Made by a program: the position numbers and the translations under genes. DNA of 64,000 nt, from contig CP089930.1 of NCBI GenBank assembly GCA_021307345.1, positions 1,054,001-1,118,000 on the forward strand, given 5' to 3'. This document shows, in pieces, positions 27,972-40,482 of the stretch. The stretch comes from Escherichia coli. Lineage in GTDB: Bacteria > Pseudomonadota > Gammaproteobacteria > Enterobacterales > Enterobacteriaceae. Under the pieces are notes generated by a model that was not told the DNA's origin, ran no database searches, and saw only the letters and a program-made list of their open reading frames with translations. Each line of letters begins with the position of its first letter. The first letter of the stretch is position 1.

Positions 27972-28909
27972 GCGTTCGTCCTCTCTGCAATACGCAGAAC
28001 TGAACTACGGGCGCGAGGGTTCTCTGCCACCTCTTCTTCGCCCGGCATCAACTTGCCTAGTGCTCGCAACTGACGGCCACCCAGTTTTTTGAGCTGCTCT
28101 TCGGTCATCGGTAATCCTGCCGGAACCTGCGGACCACGACTGTTTTCACGCATAAAGCGTTTCACAATACGGTCTTCCAGCGAATGAAAACTGATGATCG
28201 AAAGCCGCCCACCTGGCGCCAGCACGTTGAGCGAGCTTTTTAGCGCCTGCTCTATCTCCTCCAGTTCACTGTTTACCCAGATGCGCACCGCCTGGAAGGT
28301 ACGGGTCGCGGGATGTTTGAATTTGTCCTTCACCGGCGTTGCCGCCGCCACCACTTCTGCCAGTTCTTTGGTGCGTGTCATCGGCTGTTCGCGGTTACGC
28401 TCGACAATGGCGCGCGCAATACGTTTAGCGAAACGTTCTTCGCCATACGTTTTCAATACCCAGGCGATATCGGCTTCTTCGGCAGTTTGTAGCCATTCGG
28501 CAGCGGATTGACCGCGCGTCGGATCCATACGCATGTCCAGCGGGCCATCGCGCATAAAGGAAAAACCGCGTTCAGCATCATCGAGTTGTGGTGAAGAGAC
28601 GCCAAGATCGAGGAGAATGCCGTCAATCTTGCCGATAAGATCACGCTCGGCGACATATTCGCCCAGCGCGGAGAAAGGTCCATGTATGATGGAGAAGCGC
28701 GGATCATCAATAGTCTTCGCAACGGCAATAGCCTGCGGATCGCGATCGATCGCCAGCAAACGTCCCTCTTCGCCAAGCTGCGAGAGGATCAGACGTGAGT
28801 GACCACCGCGACCAAAAGTTCCATCAATGTAGATACCGTCAGGACGGATATTGAGGCCATTTACGGCTTCATCCAGCAGCACCGTAGTGTGTTTATAGTT
28901 TTCCATCAT
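27968..28909 (-). CDS. rsmH: 16S rRNA m4C1402 methyltransferase RsmH
   Basis: RsmH (formerly MraW) N4-methylates C1402 in the 16S rRNA P-site region using S-adenosylmethionine. Starting at MMENYKH the protein has 313 aa, the normal length. The frame is open 43 codons further upstream, but that stretch overlaps mraZ and is not used. The SAM-binding motif [11 protein letters not shown] lies near residue 29 and [12 protein letters not shown] near 100. It starts one base after the mraZ stop. Confidence 0.97.
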
Positions 28910-28910
28910 T

Positions 28911-29369
28911 TTATAGAGACAAGTCCTGCAGCCGCTCCGATAAGTTTTCGGTAGCCAACTGTTCTGCGTCGATATCTTCCCTGACTTGTTGATGCCAGGT
29001 TGTTTCATCCCACAGTTCAAACTTATTGAACTGTCCAACCAACATCACTTCTTTTGTCAGCCCGGCATGTTGCCGCAGTACTGGCGCGATTAACAATCGA
29101 CCTGCGCCATCCATCTGACATTCGCTGGCATGACCTAACAGAAGGCGCTGCACACGGCGCTCAACCGGGTTCATGCTCGACAGACGCGATAATTTTTGCT
29201 CGATAATTTCCCATTCAGGAAGGGGGTAAAGCAGCAGACATGGGTGATGAATGTCAATGGTACACACCATTTGACCGGCAGCGTTCCCGAGCAGCTCTTC
29301 CCGATAACGGGTGGGCACCGATAAGCGCCCTTTACTGTCGAGATTGACTAACGTTGCTCCCCGGAACAT
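28911..29369 (-). CDS. mraZ: Transcriptional regulator MraZ
   Basis: MraZ is the first gene product of the dcw cluster, a DNA-binding protein that represses its own promoter. The 152-residue protein has two SpoVT-AbrB-like halves. Each carries the DxxGR pattern: DSKGRLSVP near residue 11 and [10 protein letters not shown] near 90. Its operator repeats lie 18-42 bases upstream of the start codon. Family studies describe a ring-shaped oligomer that binds TGGGN repeats spaced 10 bp apart. Confidence 0.97.
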
Positions 29370-29386
29370 GCCAGTCTTCCCCCAAT

Positions 29387-29411
29387 TACCACTTTATCCC
29401 ACAAATTCCCA
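29387..29411 (-). promoter_or_regulatory. MraZ operator, three 10-bp-phased repeats
   Basis: On the minus strand TGGGA (29411-29407), TGGGA (29401-29397) and TGGTA (29391-29387) occur in direct repeat, each separated by exactly 5 bases. The first two match the TGGGN MraZ consensus and the third has one mismatch. They sit between Pmra and the mraZ start. Confidence 0.85.
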
Positions 29412-29420
29412 CTAAAAGGA

Positions 29421-29449
29421 GTTTACGGAGCGGAGGAAAAGCTTGTCAA
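29421..29449 (-). promoter_or_regulatory. Pmra, main promoter of the dcw cluster
   Basis: On the minus strand a perfect -35 TTGACA (29449-29444), a 17-base spacer, and a -10-like GTAAAC (29426-29421). The position agrees with the known E. coli mra promoter that drives transcription from mraZ. The weak -10 is the only non-consensus element. Confidence 0.75.
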
Positions 29450-29970
29450 GCCAGGAACATTCCTTACCGAAGCAAAAAACCCGATGTTTACGACTAATAT
29501 CTGCATTGTTTAAAAATCGCCCAACGAACGAAGCAAATTAACGTTATGAATAGTTGTAAGAAAAAATCCCACTCATCATTACCGTTTTAAAAACGACTTC
29601 TTTTTCCTTAATGAAAATATAAAGTGTCAGTTTGCGACGCGAGCGGCATTTTAGGACATATCGCCCCCGGATAACAGTCCCTGTTGCGCACGCGCCATGC
29701 CTGACGTCAGCGACTTTGCGTAAAAGATTAGAAAAGTGTTTGTTTAATCGGCAATTGCCGATTTGCATGTAACAAAATAATGCAATCGCAATCCATCGTT
29801 ACGACTTAATTATCATTAAGCACATCGAATGAAGTTAATTGGTGAGATATTTAGAAGGTCTTATGGATAATAGTCAGGAATAGTCTTATTTACATAAAGG
29901 ATATTGATGTCCAATTACGTACTCAATGCGCCAGTCGCAATCAACCGGCGCATCATTTTTTGTTTAACGT
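29450..29970. other. Gene-poor spacer between mraZ and cra
   Basis: About 520 bases upstream of Pmra and downstream of the cra stop. It is AT-rich, with no protein frame of known family. The only structures I see are a hairpin followed by six T residues on the plus strand (stem 29926-29932 with 29947-29953, T-run 29956-29961) and a 25-codon plus-strand frame with an AAAGG ribosome-binding-like sequence at 29897-29900 (ATG 29907, TGA 29982-29984). Neither has known support. Confidence 0.5.
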
Positions 29971-30975
29971 TTAGCTACGACTGAGTACGCCGCGACGATA
30001 GAGATTTCGTTTGATGCGCGTTAAGCCTGGTTTTGGCTTACGCGGCTCGTCCAGACTCGCCAGGACAATCTCCAGCACGCGCTCAGCGACATCCCGATGA
30101 CGCTGAGCCACGGCCAGCACAGGACATTGTAAGAAGTCGAGCAATTCGTTATCGCCAAAGGTGGCAATCGCCAGATCGGAAGGCAGTTTACCATCGCGAC
30201 GCAACGTGACATCCATCACTCCCTGCAACAATGCAAAAGAGGTAGTGAACAGCGCCTGCGGCATCGGATGCGTTTCCAGCCATTTTTCGAATAACTGGGC
30301 AGCAGCTTCCCGCTCATAGCTATTGGCATAAAGGAAATGCACTTCGCGCGGATCATCTTTCCAGGCAGTTCGGAAACCCTGCTCACGCAGGAAGCTGACA
30401 GAAAGCTCCGGCAGCGCGCCAAGATAAAGTACCGTTTCGGCCGGAAACTTACGTAACTCTTCCGCCAACATTTCGGCATCATCCTGGTCGGCACCAACCA
30501 CGCTGGTGAAATGTTCACGATCGAGGGCGCGATCCAGCGCGACAATTGGGAACGGGTCATTAGCCCAGCGTTGATAGAAAGGATGCTCTGGCGGCAGCGA
30601 AGTCGAAACAATGATGGCATCGACCTGACGCTGTAAAAGATGCTCAATACAACGCATTTCGTTGTCTGGCTGATCTTCGGAACAAGCAATGAGTAGCTGA
30701 TAGCCGCGTTGACGCGCCTGGCGTTCAAGATAGTTAGCAATGCGGGTATAACTTGTGTTCTCAAGATCGGGGATAACAAGACCAATAGAACGTGTGCGTC
30801 CAGCACGAAGCCCAGCCGCCACGGCATTCGGGTGGTAATTGTGCTCACGCACCACTGCCATGACTTTCTCAACGGTTTTGTCGCTCACACGGTATTGCTT
30901 CGCTTTGCCGTTAATAACATAGCTTGCAGTGGTCCGCGACACTCCCGCCAGCCGAGCGATTTCATCCAGTTTCAC
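29971..30975 (-). CDS. cra: Catabolite repressor/activator Cra (FruR)
   Basis: Cra is a LacI/GalR-family regulator that activates gluconeogenic genes and represses glycolytic ones. Fructose-1-phosphate or fructose-1,6-bisphosphate relieves binding. The 334-residue protein has an N-terminal helix-turn-helix ([18 protein letters not shown]) and hinge helix ([12 protein letters not shown]), then a periplasmic-binding-protein-like effector domain from about residue 60. It is preceded by the leader frame fruL and lies downstream of ilvIH on the same strand. Confidence 0.98.
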   Translation of the reverse strand: MKLDEIARLAGVSRTTASYVINGKAKQYRVSDKTVEKVMAVVREHNYHPNAVAAGLRAGRTRSIGLVIPDLENTSYTRIANYLERQARQRGYQLLIACSEDQPDNEMRCIEHLLQRQVDAIIVSTSLPPEHPFYQRWANDPFPIVALDRALDREHFTSVVGADQDDAEMLAEELRKFPAETVLYLGALPELSVSFLREQGFRTAWKDDPREVHFLYANSYEREAAAQLFEKWLETHPMPQALFTTSFALLQGVMDVTLRRDGKLPSDLAIATFGDNELLDFLQCPVLAVAQRHRDVAERVLEIVLASLDEPRKPKPGLTRIKRNLYRRGVLSRS

Positions 30976-31056
30976 AATTGCCCCTTGCGTAAAATGTAAA
31001 AACCATAACCATTGTACTGGTATGGATTAAATTCATTAACATCTAAGCGCAGAAAA

Positions 31057-31143
31057 TTAACTGCGGCAACTGCTTTTATTCCAGGTTCCTACTAAATTCG
31101 CAAAAAAAGCCCAACGTGACTTATTGGGCTGCAAATTGCACAT
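31057..31143 (-). CDS. fruL: FruR leader peptide FruL
   Basis: This is a 28-codon frame upstream of cra, starting ATG at 31143 and reading [19 protein letters not shown] onward, with the tail NKSSCRS. It matches the leader peptide described upstream of fruR in E. coli, with a few substitutions from my memory of K-12 (for example Cys2 for Arg and Lys8 for Met). It starts 11 bases after the ilvH stop. The hairpin and T-run of the ilvH terminator form its codons 5-14. Whether it is a regulatory leader or a byproduct is not established by the sequence. Confidence 0.7.
   Translation of the reverse strand: MCNLQPNKSRWAFFANLVGTWNKSSCRS
31102..31130 (-). terminator. Rho-independent terminator after ilvH, embedded in fruL
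   Basis: On the minus strand AGCCCAA (31130-31124), a nine-base loop, TTGGGCT (31114-31108), then six further T residues to 31102. It starts 25 bases after the ilvH stop and should end the ilvIH transcript or attenuate read-through into cra. Confidence 0.85.
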
Positions 31144-31154
31144 TGAGATCATTC

Positions 31155-31646
31155 TCAACGCATTATTTTATCGCCGCGCGAAAGACCGACGACGCCGGAG
31201 CGGGCAACTTCAACAATTTTCGCCACATCGCGAATCGATGCTAAAAATGCGTCGAGTTTATCGCTGGTGCCTGCCAGTTGAACGGTATAAAGCGAAGGCG
31301 TGACATCAATGATTTGCCCACGAAATATTTCCGTATTGCGTTTCACTTCGTCACGTCCATAGCCGCTGGCCTGAATTTTCACCAGCATAATCTCCCGCTC
31401 AACGTGCGCGCCCTGCCCCAGCTCGCTCACGCGCAACACATCGACCAGCTTGTGTAATTGCTTTTCGATTTGCTCAAGCACTTTTTCATCGCCCACGGTC
31501 TGGATGGTCATACGCGATAATGTCGGATCGTCGGTTGGCGCAACGGTCAGGCTTTCAATGTTATAGCCACGCTGGGCAAAAAGGCCGATCACGCGGGATA
31601 ACGCGCCTGATTCATTTTCGAGTAATACTGATAATATCCGGCGCAT
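31155..31646 (-). CDS. ilvH: Acetolactate synthase III small (regulatory) subunit
   Basis: IlvH is the regulatory subunit of AHAS III, conferring valine feedback inhibition on IlvI. With the start at MRRILSV it has 163 aa. The N-terminal ACT domain ([17 protein letters not shown] at residues 7-23) holds the valine site, and a C-terminal domain follows. An in-frame start ten codons earlier lies within the ilvI 3' end and is not the usual one. It begins 2 bases after ilvI. Confidence 0.97.
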   Translation of the reverse strand: MRRILSVLLENESGALSRVIGLFAQRGYNIESLTVAPTDDPTLSRMTIQTVGDEKVLEQIEKQLHKLVDVLRVSELGQGAHVEREIMLVKIQASGYGRDEVKRNTEIFRGQIIDVTPSLYTVQLAGTSDKLDAFLASIRDVAKIVEVARSGVVGLSRGDKIMR

Positions 31647-31648
31647 AA

Positions 31649-33373
31649 TCAGGTTCTCTCCGTTTTGCTTAACCACATTTCATCCATTCCGCCCCCGCGA
31701 ATCTGCATCGGATAAACGTGCTCACTGCCATCGACGGTGACATCAACAAATACCAGGCGATTATTTCGTACCTGTTCCAGCGCCTCGCCAAGTTTACTTT
31801 CCAGCTCATCCGGGCGCGAAATCTGGATACCAACATGACCATAGGCTTCTGCCAGGCGGACGAAATCTGGCAGAGATTGCATATAAGATTGTGAATGACG
31901 GCCGGAATAGATCATGTCCTGCCACTGTTTCACCATCCCCAGATAGCGGTTATTAAGATTCACCACCAGCACCGGAAGCTCGTATTGCAAGGCTGTAGAC
32001 AGCTCCTGAATATTCATCTGAATACTGCCGTCGCCAGTAACGCAGACCACAGTTTCTTCCGGCAACGCCATTTTGACGCCCAGCGCCGCAGGTAAACCAA
32101 ACCCCATGGTGCCGAGGCCACCGGAGTTGATCCAGCGACGCGGTTTGTCGAAAGGATAATAAAGTGCGGCGAACATCTGGTGCTGCCCGACGTCGGACGT
32201 AACGTAAGCGTCCCCCTTCGTCAGTCGCCAGAGCGTCTCTATCACCGCCTGCGGTTTAATCTTTTCGCTCTGAGTGTCGTATTTCAGGCACTGGCGAGCG
32301 CGCCACTGTTCAATTTTCTGCCACCAGTCGCGGATCTCATCCAGTGGTTGCGAAGACGTTTCTTGTGATAACAACTCCAGCATTTGATCCAACACCAGCC
32401 GCGCATCGCCAACGATCGGGATGTCGGCGGTCACGGTTTTTGAGATAGAGGTTGGATCAATATCAATATGTAACACCGTCGCATTCGGGCAGTACTTTGC
32501 CAGATTGTTAGTAGTGCGATCGTCAAAGCGTACACCAACCGCAAAAATGACATCGGCATTATGCATTGTCATATTGGCTTCGTAAGTGCCGTGCATTCCC
32601 AACATTCCCAGCGCCTGACGATGCGTTGCCGGAAACGCGCCTAATCCCATTAATGACGAGACGACAGGAAGATTAAGTTGCTCAATAATCTGTTTGAGTT
32701 GTTGATGGCAAGCCGCAGTCACTGCGCCACCGCCTACGTAAACGACCGGTTTTTTCGCCGCAGCCAGCGTTTGTAGTGCACGTTTAATCTGCCCTTTATG
32801 ACCCAACGTTGTCGGGTTATACGAGCGCATACTGACCGATTCCGGCCAGACGTAAGGTAATTTGTTCGCCGGATTAAGAATATCTTTCGGTAAATCAACC
32901 ACCACCGGACCAGGACGCCCGCTTGCCGCCAGCCAGAAAGCCTTTTTCAGCACCTGCGGAATGTCTTCCGTTTGCTTAACCAGAAAACTGTGTTTAACCA
33001 CCGGCCGGGAAATTCCCACCATGTCACACTCCTGAAAGGCATCGTAACCTATCAGCGAGGTTGCCACCTGCCCGGAAAGGATAACCAGCGGAATGGAGTC
33101 CATATAGGCGGTGGCGATACCGGTAATTGCGTTGGTGGCTCCAGGACCCGATGTCACCAGCACAACGCCCACTTCTCCGGTCGCGCGCGCCAGGCCATCG
33201 GCCATATGTACCGCTGCCTGCTCATGACGAACTAATACGTGATCAATACCGCCCACGGTATGCAATGCATCGTAAATATCAAGGACCGCGCCTCCGGGAT
33301 AACCGAATACTTGCTTAACGCCCTGATCGATAAGCGATCGGACGACCATCTCGGCTCCAGACAACATCTCCAT
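31649..33373 (-). CDS. ilvI: Acetolactate synthase III large (catalytic) subunit
   Basis: IlvI is a thiamine-diphosphate enzyme forming acetolactate or acetohydroxybutyrate in valine, leucine and isoleucine synthesis. With the start at MEMLSGAEM it has 574 aa. The frame extends 28 codons upstream but the ATG at 33373 is the known start. Visible elements are the N-terminal catalytic glutamate region ([13 protein letters not shown]), the FAD-binding middle domain, and the ThDP motif from GDGSIQMN to NNRYLGMV. Expression in E. coli depends on Lrp. Confidence 0.98.
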   Translation of the reverse strand: MEMLSGAEMVVRSLIDQGVKQVFGYPGGAVLDIYDALHTVGGIDHVLVRHEQAAVHMADGLARATGEVGVVLVTSGPGATNAITGIATAYMDSIPLVILSGQVATSLIGYDAFQECDMVGISRPVVKHSFLVKQTEDIPQVLKKAFWLAASGRPGPVVVDLPKDILNPANKLPYVWPESVSMRSYNPTTLGHKGQIKRALQTLAAAKKPVVYVGGGAVTAACHQQLKQIIEQLNLPVVSSLMGLGAFPATHRQALGMLGMHGTYEANMTMHNADVIFAVGVRFDDRTTNNLAKYCPNATVLHIDIDPTSISKTVTADIPIVGDARLVLDQMLELLSQETSSQPLDEIRDWWQKIEQWRARQCLKYDTQSEKIKPQAVIETLWRLTKGDAYVTSDVGQHQMFAALYYPFDKPRRWINSGGLGTMGFGLPAALGVKMALPEETVVCVTGDGSIQMNIQELSTALQYELPVLVVNLNNRYLGMVKQWQDMIYSGRHSQSYMQSLPDFVRLAEAYGHVGIQISRPDELESKLGEALEQVRNNRLVFVDVTVDGSEHVYPMQIRGGGMDEMWLSKTERT

Positions 33374-33690
33374 GGCTTGCCTCACTGTTTGGCGGAAAAA
33401 ATGTGTAAAACACATTAACCGTCCGATCTTGCTTAAGCAATTGACAAGCTGATTCACAAGCGTGAAGAAATAAGAATAAACAGGAGGAAAGGAGAAAATA
33501 AACGATAAAATAATCCAGAATGGCGGACAGAATTGATAATAAATCGGTCAAATTCGACCAGTTACAGCAATTTCTCTATTTTTTCATTATTTCTAAAATC
33601 AGGGCAAACATGTATTCAGAATAAAATTCTACATTTAATAAAAAATGCAGAATAAACCAGAATTACGCGCCTGATTTATTCTGCCTTTGT
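33374..33690. promoter_or_regulatory. ilvIH regulatory spacer (leuO 3' end to ilvI 5' end)
   Basis: A 317-base AT-rich region with no gene. It contains the Lrp palindrome at 33618-33630 and must include the ilvIH promoter, probably within the last 100-150 bases before 33373. In E. coli this segment is the Lrp-activated, H-NS-affected control region that relays transcription between ilvIH and leuO. I cannot fix the -10 and -35 elements with certainty. Confidence 0.6.
33618..33630 (-). promoter_or_regulatory. Lrp binding site in the ilvIH control region
   Basis: On the minus strand AGAATTTTATTCT is a perfect palindromic match to the strong Lrp site of ilvIH. It lies about 245 bases upstream of the ilvI start, matching the upstream Lrp cluster known in E. 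coli. Further AT-rich degenerate copies are likely between here and ilvI but I cannot score them. Confidence 0.8.
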
Positions 33691-34635
33691 TTAACGTTTA
33701 CAAATAGAGACTAATTGCTCTTCCATCCATTGATGGCCTTTATCACGCCCGGCAGCCTCATGCCAGGAGAGATAACAGGTTCTGCTATTTTGTTTTAATG
33801 GCAGCGGTAATACCTGTAACTCTAAGGACTCAGCGAACTCTTCAGCCAGCCAACGCGGCGCAATAGCAACCAGATGCGTTTGCGACACCACACTAAGAAC
33901 GCTCATCATTGCCATGCCCTGATACGCGATACTGGCTTGCTTATCTACCGTGTCATACCACGGTTGACTAAATGACGCGAAACGATCAAGCGAAACCGCC
34001 GCATGTTGTTCGTTATAAACGTCATGTTTCAGTAATGGGCCTTTAATAGTCGGATGGTTCTTGCTGGCTACCAGCACCATTTCATCTTTAAATAATGGCA
34101 CACTGGTAAATTCAGGACGATGGAAGTCTTCATAACTAATAACAAACTCCGTTTCCTGATAACGTAGCTGATGTTCGGTGTTCTGATTTAATGAAGACTT
34201 GAATATCACATGAATATTTGGCGCGATTTGCTCAATGTGATTATAAATCTGCGAGGTAAGAATGCTATCTAACGGGCTGCAAACGCAAAGATGGAATACA
34301 CGTTCGCTGCTGGCCGGCTCAAAACCTGAACCTGGTAATTCATTTTGCACTAATTGCAGCGCCTGACGCACAGAGCCAAAAAGTTGAAAAGCGCGGGCAG
34401 TCGGTTGGATACCACGCCCATAACGAACAAAAAGCTCGTCATTAAACATCACCTTCAGGCGTGCAACAGCGTTACTGACCGCAGGTTGCGACATGCCCAG
34501 AACATGCGCGGCACGGGTAATGTTCTGCTCCTGCATCACGGCATCGAAAACGGTTAATAAGTTTAGATCGACCATGCGTAGCTGTGGCTTGCTTAACTCC
34601 GCAATTTCTGGATGATCTGTTTTTACCTCTGACAT
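33691..34635 (-). CDS. leuO: LysR-type global regulator LeuO
   Basis: LeuO is an antagonist of H-NS silencing that activates many silenced loci, including some CRISPR-cas and bgl-type operons in enterics. Starting at MSEVKTDH the protein has 314 aa, the usual length. The frame is open 28 codons upstream without supporting similarity. The N-terminal winged helix-turn-helix has [19 protein letters not shown] from about residue 24 and [14 protein letters not shown]. The C-terminal effector domain follows. It lies in AT-rich DNA between ilvIH and leuABCD, as in E. coli. Confidence 0.97.
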   Translation of the reverse strand: MSEVKTDHPEIAELSKPQLRMVDLNLLTVFDAVMQEQNITRAAHVLGMSQPAVSNAVARLKVMFNDELFVRYGRGIQPTARAFQLFGSVRQALQLVQNELPGSGFEPASSERVFHLCVCSPLDSILTSQIYNHIEQIAPNIHVIFKSSLNQNTEHQLRYQETEFVISYEDFHRPEFTSVPLFKDEMVLVASKNHPTIKGPLLKHDVYNEQHAAVSLDRFASFSQPWYDTVDKQASIAYQGMAMMSVLSVVSQTHLVAIAPRWLAEEFAESLELQVLPLPLKQNSRTCYLSWHEAAGRDKGHQWMEEQLVSICKR

Positions 34636-35230
34636 AGTTAACTCCACTGTCACACTTAACTCCCTTTCCCTTATTGGAATGCAGAGAAATAATCCTGAAA
34701 AATATGATTTACCATGCATATAAAATAAGAAAAAGAAAAATGCGTAAAATTAGGAAAACATAAAGATACGGGTTCTGATAAAAACAGAATCCATTGCCGT
34801 GCGAAGAGTCATTCACCACAGCATAATAATCCATAATGTTTTTGTTGCGAAAACAATCTAATCATAAGCTCCGCGAATACTCAATCATCCAAAAAATGGA
34901 TTAAACGTGCGTATTTAATAATTAATTTATATATTTGATGCATTAATTCTTAACATTAATCGATCAATAATATTCATAAAATCAATATCAAAACATTCAC
35001 TCAAAATATAATTCAATACAAATCATCAGGATAGATAGGGTAAAGAATAAATTTCCCTCCTTCTTACCTCATTGATTAAATGCCATAAATTATTCTGAAG
35101 TATGTCCACCAATGAAAGGTATGTGTTGTTAAGCAGAAATTAATATCGACTGTTTTAACCCGCGCAGCACAATTAGCTAATTCAACTCATGCAGAACTCA
35201 CGCTGACGGGACGTTTTTGTTGCGTCAGGG
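34636..35230. promoter_or_regulatory. AT-rich leuO upstream region (silencer-type DNA)
   Basis: About 595 bases with no gene and strongly AT-rich runs, especially 34900-35060. It separates divergent leuO (-) and leuLABCD (+). In E. coli this interval is bound by H-NS and controls leuO through supercoiling-coupled promoter relay. The base composition here fits that role. I did not find a confident leuO promoter. Confidence 0.6.
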
Positions 35231-35259
35231 TTGACATCCGTTTTTGTATCCAGTAACTC
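35231..35259 (+). promoter_or_regulatory. leuLABCD promoter
   Basis: TTGACA at 35231-35236, a 17-base spacer, then TAACTC at 35254-35259. The -35 is perfect and the -10 weak. The leader peptide begins 35 bases beyond. This agrees with the known leu promoter arrangement. Confidence 0.75.
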
Positions 35260-35293
35260 TAAAAGCATATCGCATTCATCTGGAGCTGATTTA

Positions 35294-35380
35294 ATGACTC
35301 ACATCGTTCGCTTTATCGGTCTACTACTACTAAACGCATCTTCTTTGCGCGGTAGACGAGTGAGCGGCATTCAGCATTAA
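35294..35380 (+). CDS. leuL: leu operon leader peptide LeuL
   Basis: A 28-codon attenuator peptide, [20 protein letters not shown] onward. Codons 10-13 are four consecutive rare CUA leucine codons. Ribosome stalling at these codons during leucine shortage prevents formation of the terminator at 35405-35429 and lets transcription enter leuA. It is identical in layout to the E. coli leader. Confidence 0.96.
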   Translation: MTHIVRFIGLLLLNASSLRGRRVSGIQH

Positions 35381-35404
35381 GCCAGCACGCAGTCAAACAA
35401 AAAA

Positions 35405-35429
35405 CCCGCGCCATTGCGCGGGTTTTTTT
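35405..35429 (+). terminator. leu operon attenuator
   Basis: CCCGCGC (35405-35411), loop CATT, GCGCGGG (35416-35422), then seven T residues. It sits between leuL and leuA, 24 bases after the leuL stop, and is the terminator half of the leucine attenuation switch. Confidence 0.93.
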
Positions 35430-35472
35430 ATGCCCGAAGCGAGGCGCTCTAAAAGAGATAAGGACCCAAACC

Positions 35473-38135
<2,663 letters not shown>

Positions 38136-38137
38136 TC

Positions 38138-40154
<2,017 letters not shown>

Positions 40155-40182
40155 TTTGTACACCGTCCGGCACTCAATCGCT

Positions 40183-40217
40183 AAAAAGAAAAAAGCCAGC
40201 AGGTATTCACTGCTGGC
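40183..40217 (-). terminator. SgrS rho-independent terminator and Hfq tail
   Basis: An 8-bp stem with a 7-base loop, followed by TTTTTTCTTTTT on the minus strand. Studies of E. coli SgrS report that a continuous U-run of at least about seven supports Hfq function. Here C interrupts the run after six. Confidence 0.85.
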
Positions 40218-40415
40218 GTGGCGATTAACACCAATACTCAGTCACACATGATGTCTGCAAATCAGTAGTCAGAATCACTCCCCTCCCACTGCATCTTGTT
40301 CTTCAGGCATAGCTAAACGTTGTAGAACGCTTAACCCGCGAAGCCAGCACATCTTCTCTGTCACGATAAAATAGTGCCGCTAAAACTGACGCATGGGATA
40401 CCTCATTGCTTCATC
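40184..40415 (-). ncRNA. sgrS: Small RNA SgrS (glucose-phosphate stress)
   Basis: SgrS is an Hfq-dependent sRNA that base-pairs with ptsG and other mRNAs when sugar phosphates accumulate. The 5' end GATGAAGCAA (40415-40406) is recognisable and the RNA is about 232 nt, close to K-12. The ptsG-pairing segment GTGTGACTGAGTATTGG is intact at 40247-40231. The terminator stem GCCAGCAG/CTGCTGGC (40217-40210 with 40202-40195) follows. The U-tract is six T, one C, then five T. The 5' half is diverged and its SgrT frame is broken. It is divergent from its activator gene sgrR, with a 67-base shared promoter region. Confidence 0.93.
40275..40394 (-). pseudogene. sgrT: Broken SgrT frame inside sgrS (amber at codon 5)
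   Basis: In K-12, sgrS encodes the 43-residue SgrT peptide that inhibits the glucose transporter PtsG. Here the frame opens MRQF and meets TAG at 40382-40380, where K-12 has a tyrosine codon. Beyond the stop the frame stays related to SgrT for about 25 codons (RHYF, then CWLRGLSVLQRL). It then diverges and ends at TGA 40277-40275, so the remnant is shorter than K-12. A restart at ATG codon 15 would give a peptide without the N-terminal third. It is most likely non-functional. Confidence 0.85.
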
Positions 40416-40482
40416 GTTAAGAATTATTGACTTAATATAGGGAAAATAAAATTGCTGACTTTTGCGCAGGAGTTCCCCTTTT

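Noticed and set aside
29544-29768. 74-codon minus-strand frame upstream of mraZ
   Set aside because: No ribosome binding site, no family resemblance, and located in the known non-coding gap before Pmra.
33374-33457. 28-codon N-terminal extension of ilvI
   Set aside because: It runs through the leader; the protein beginning MEMLSGAEM has the established length and start.
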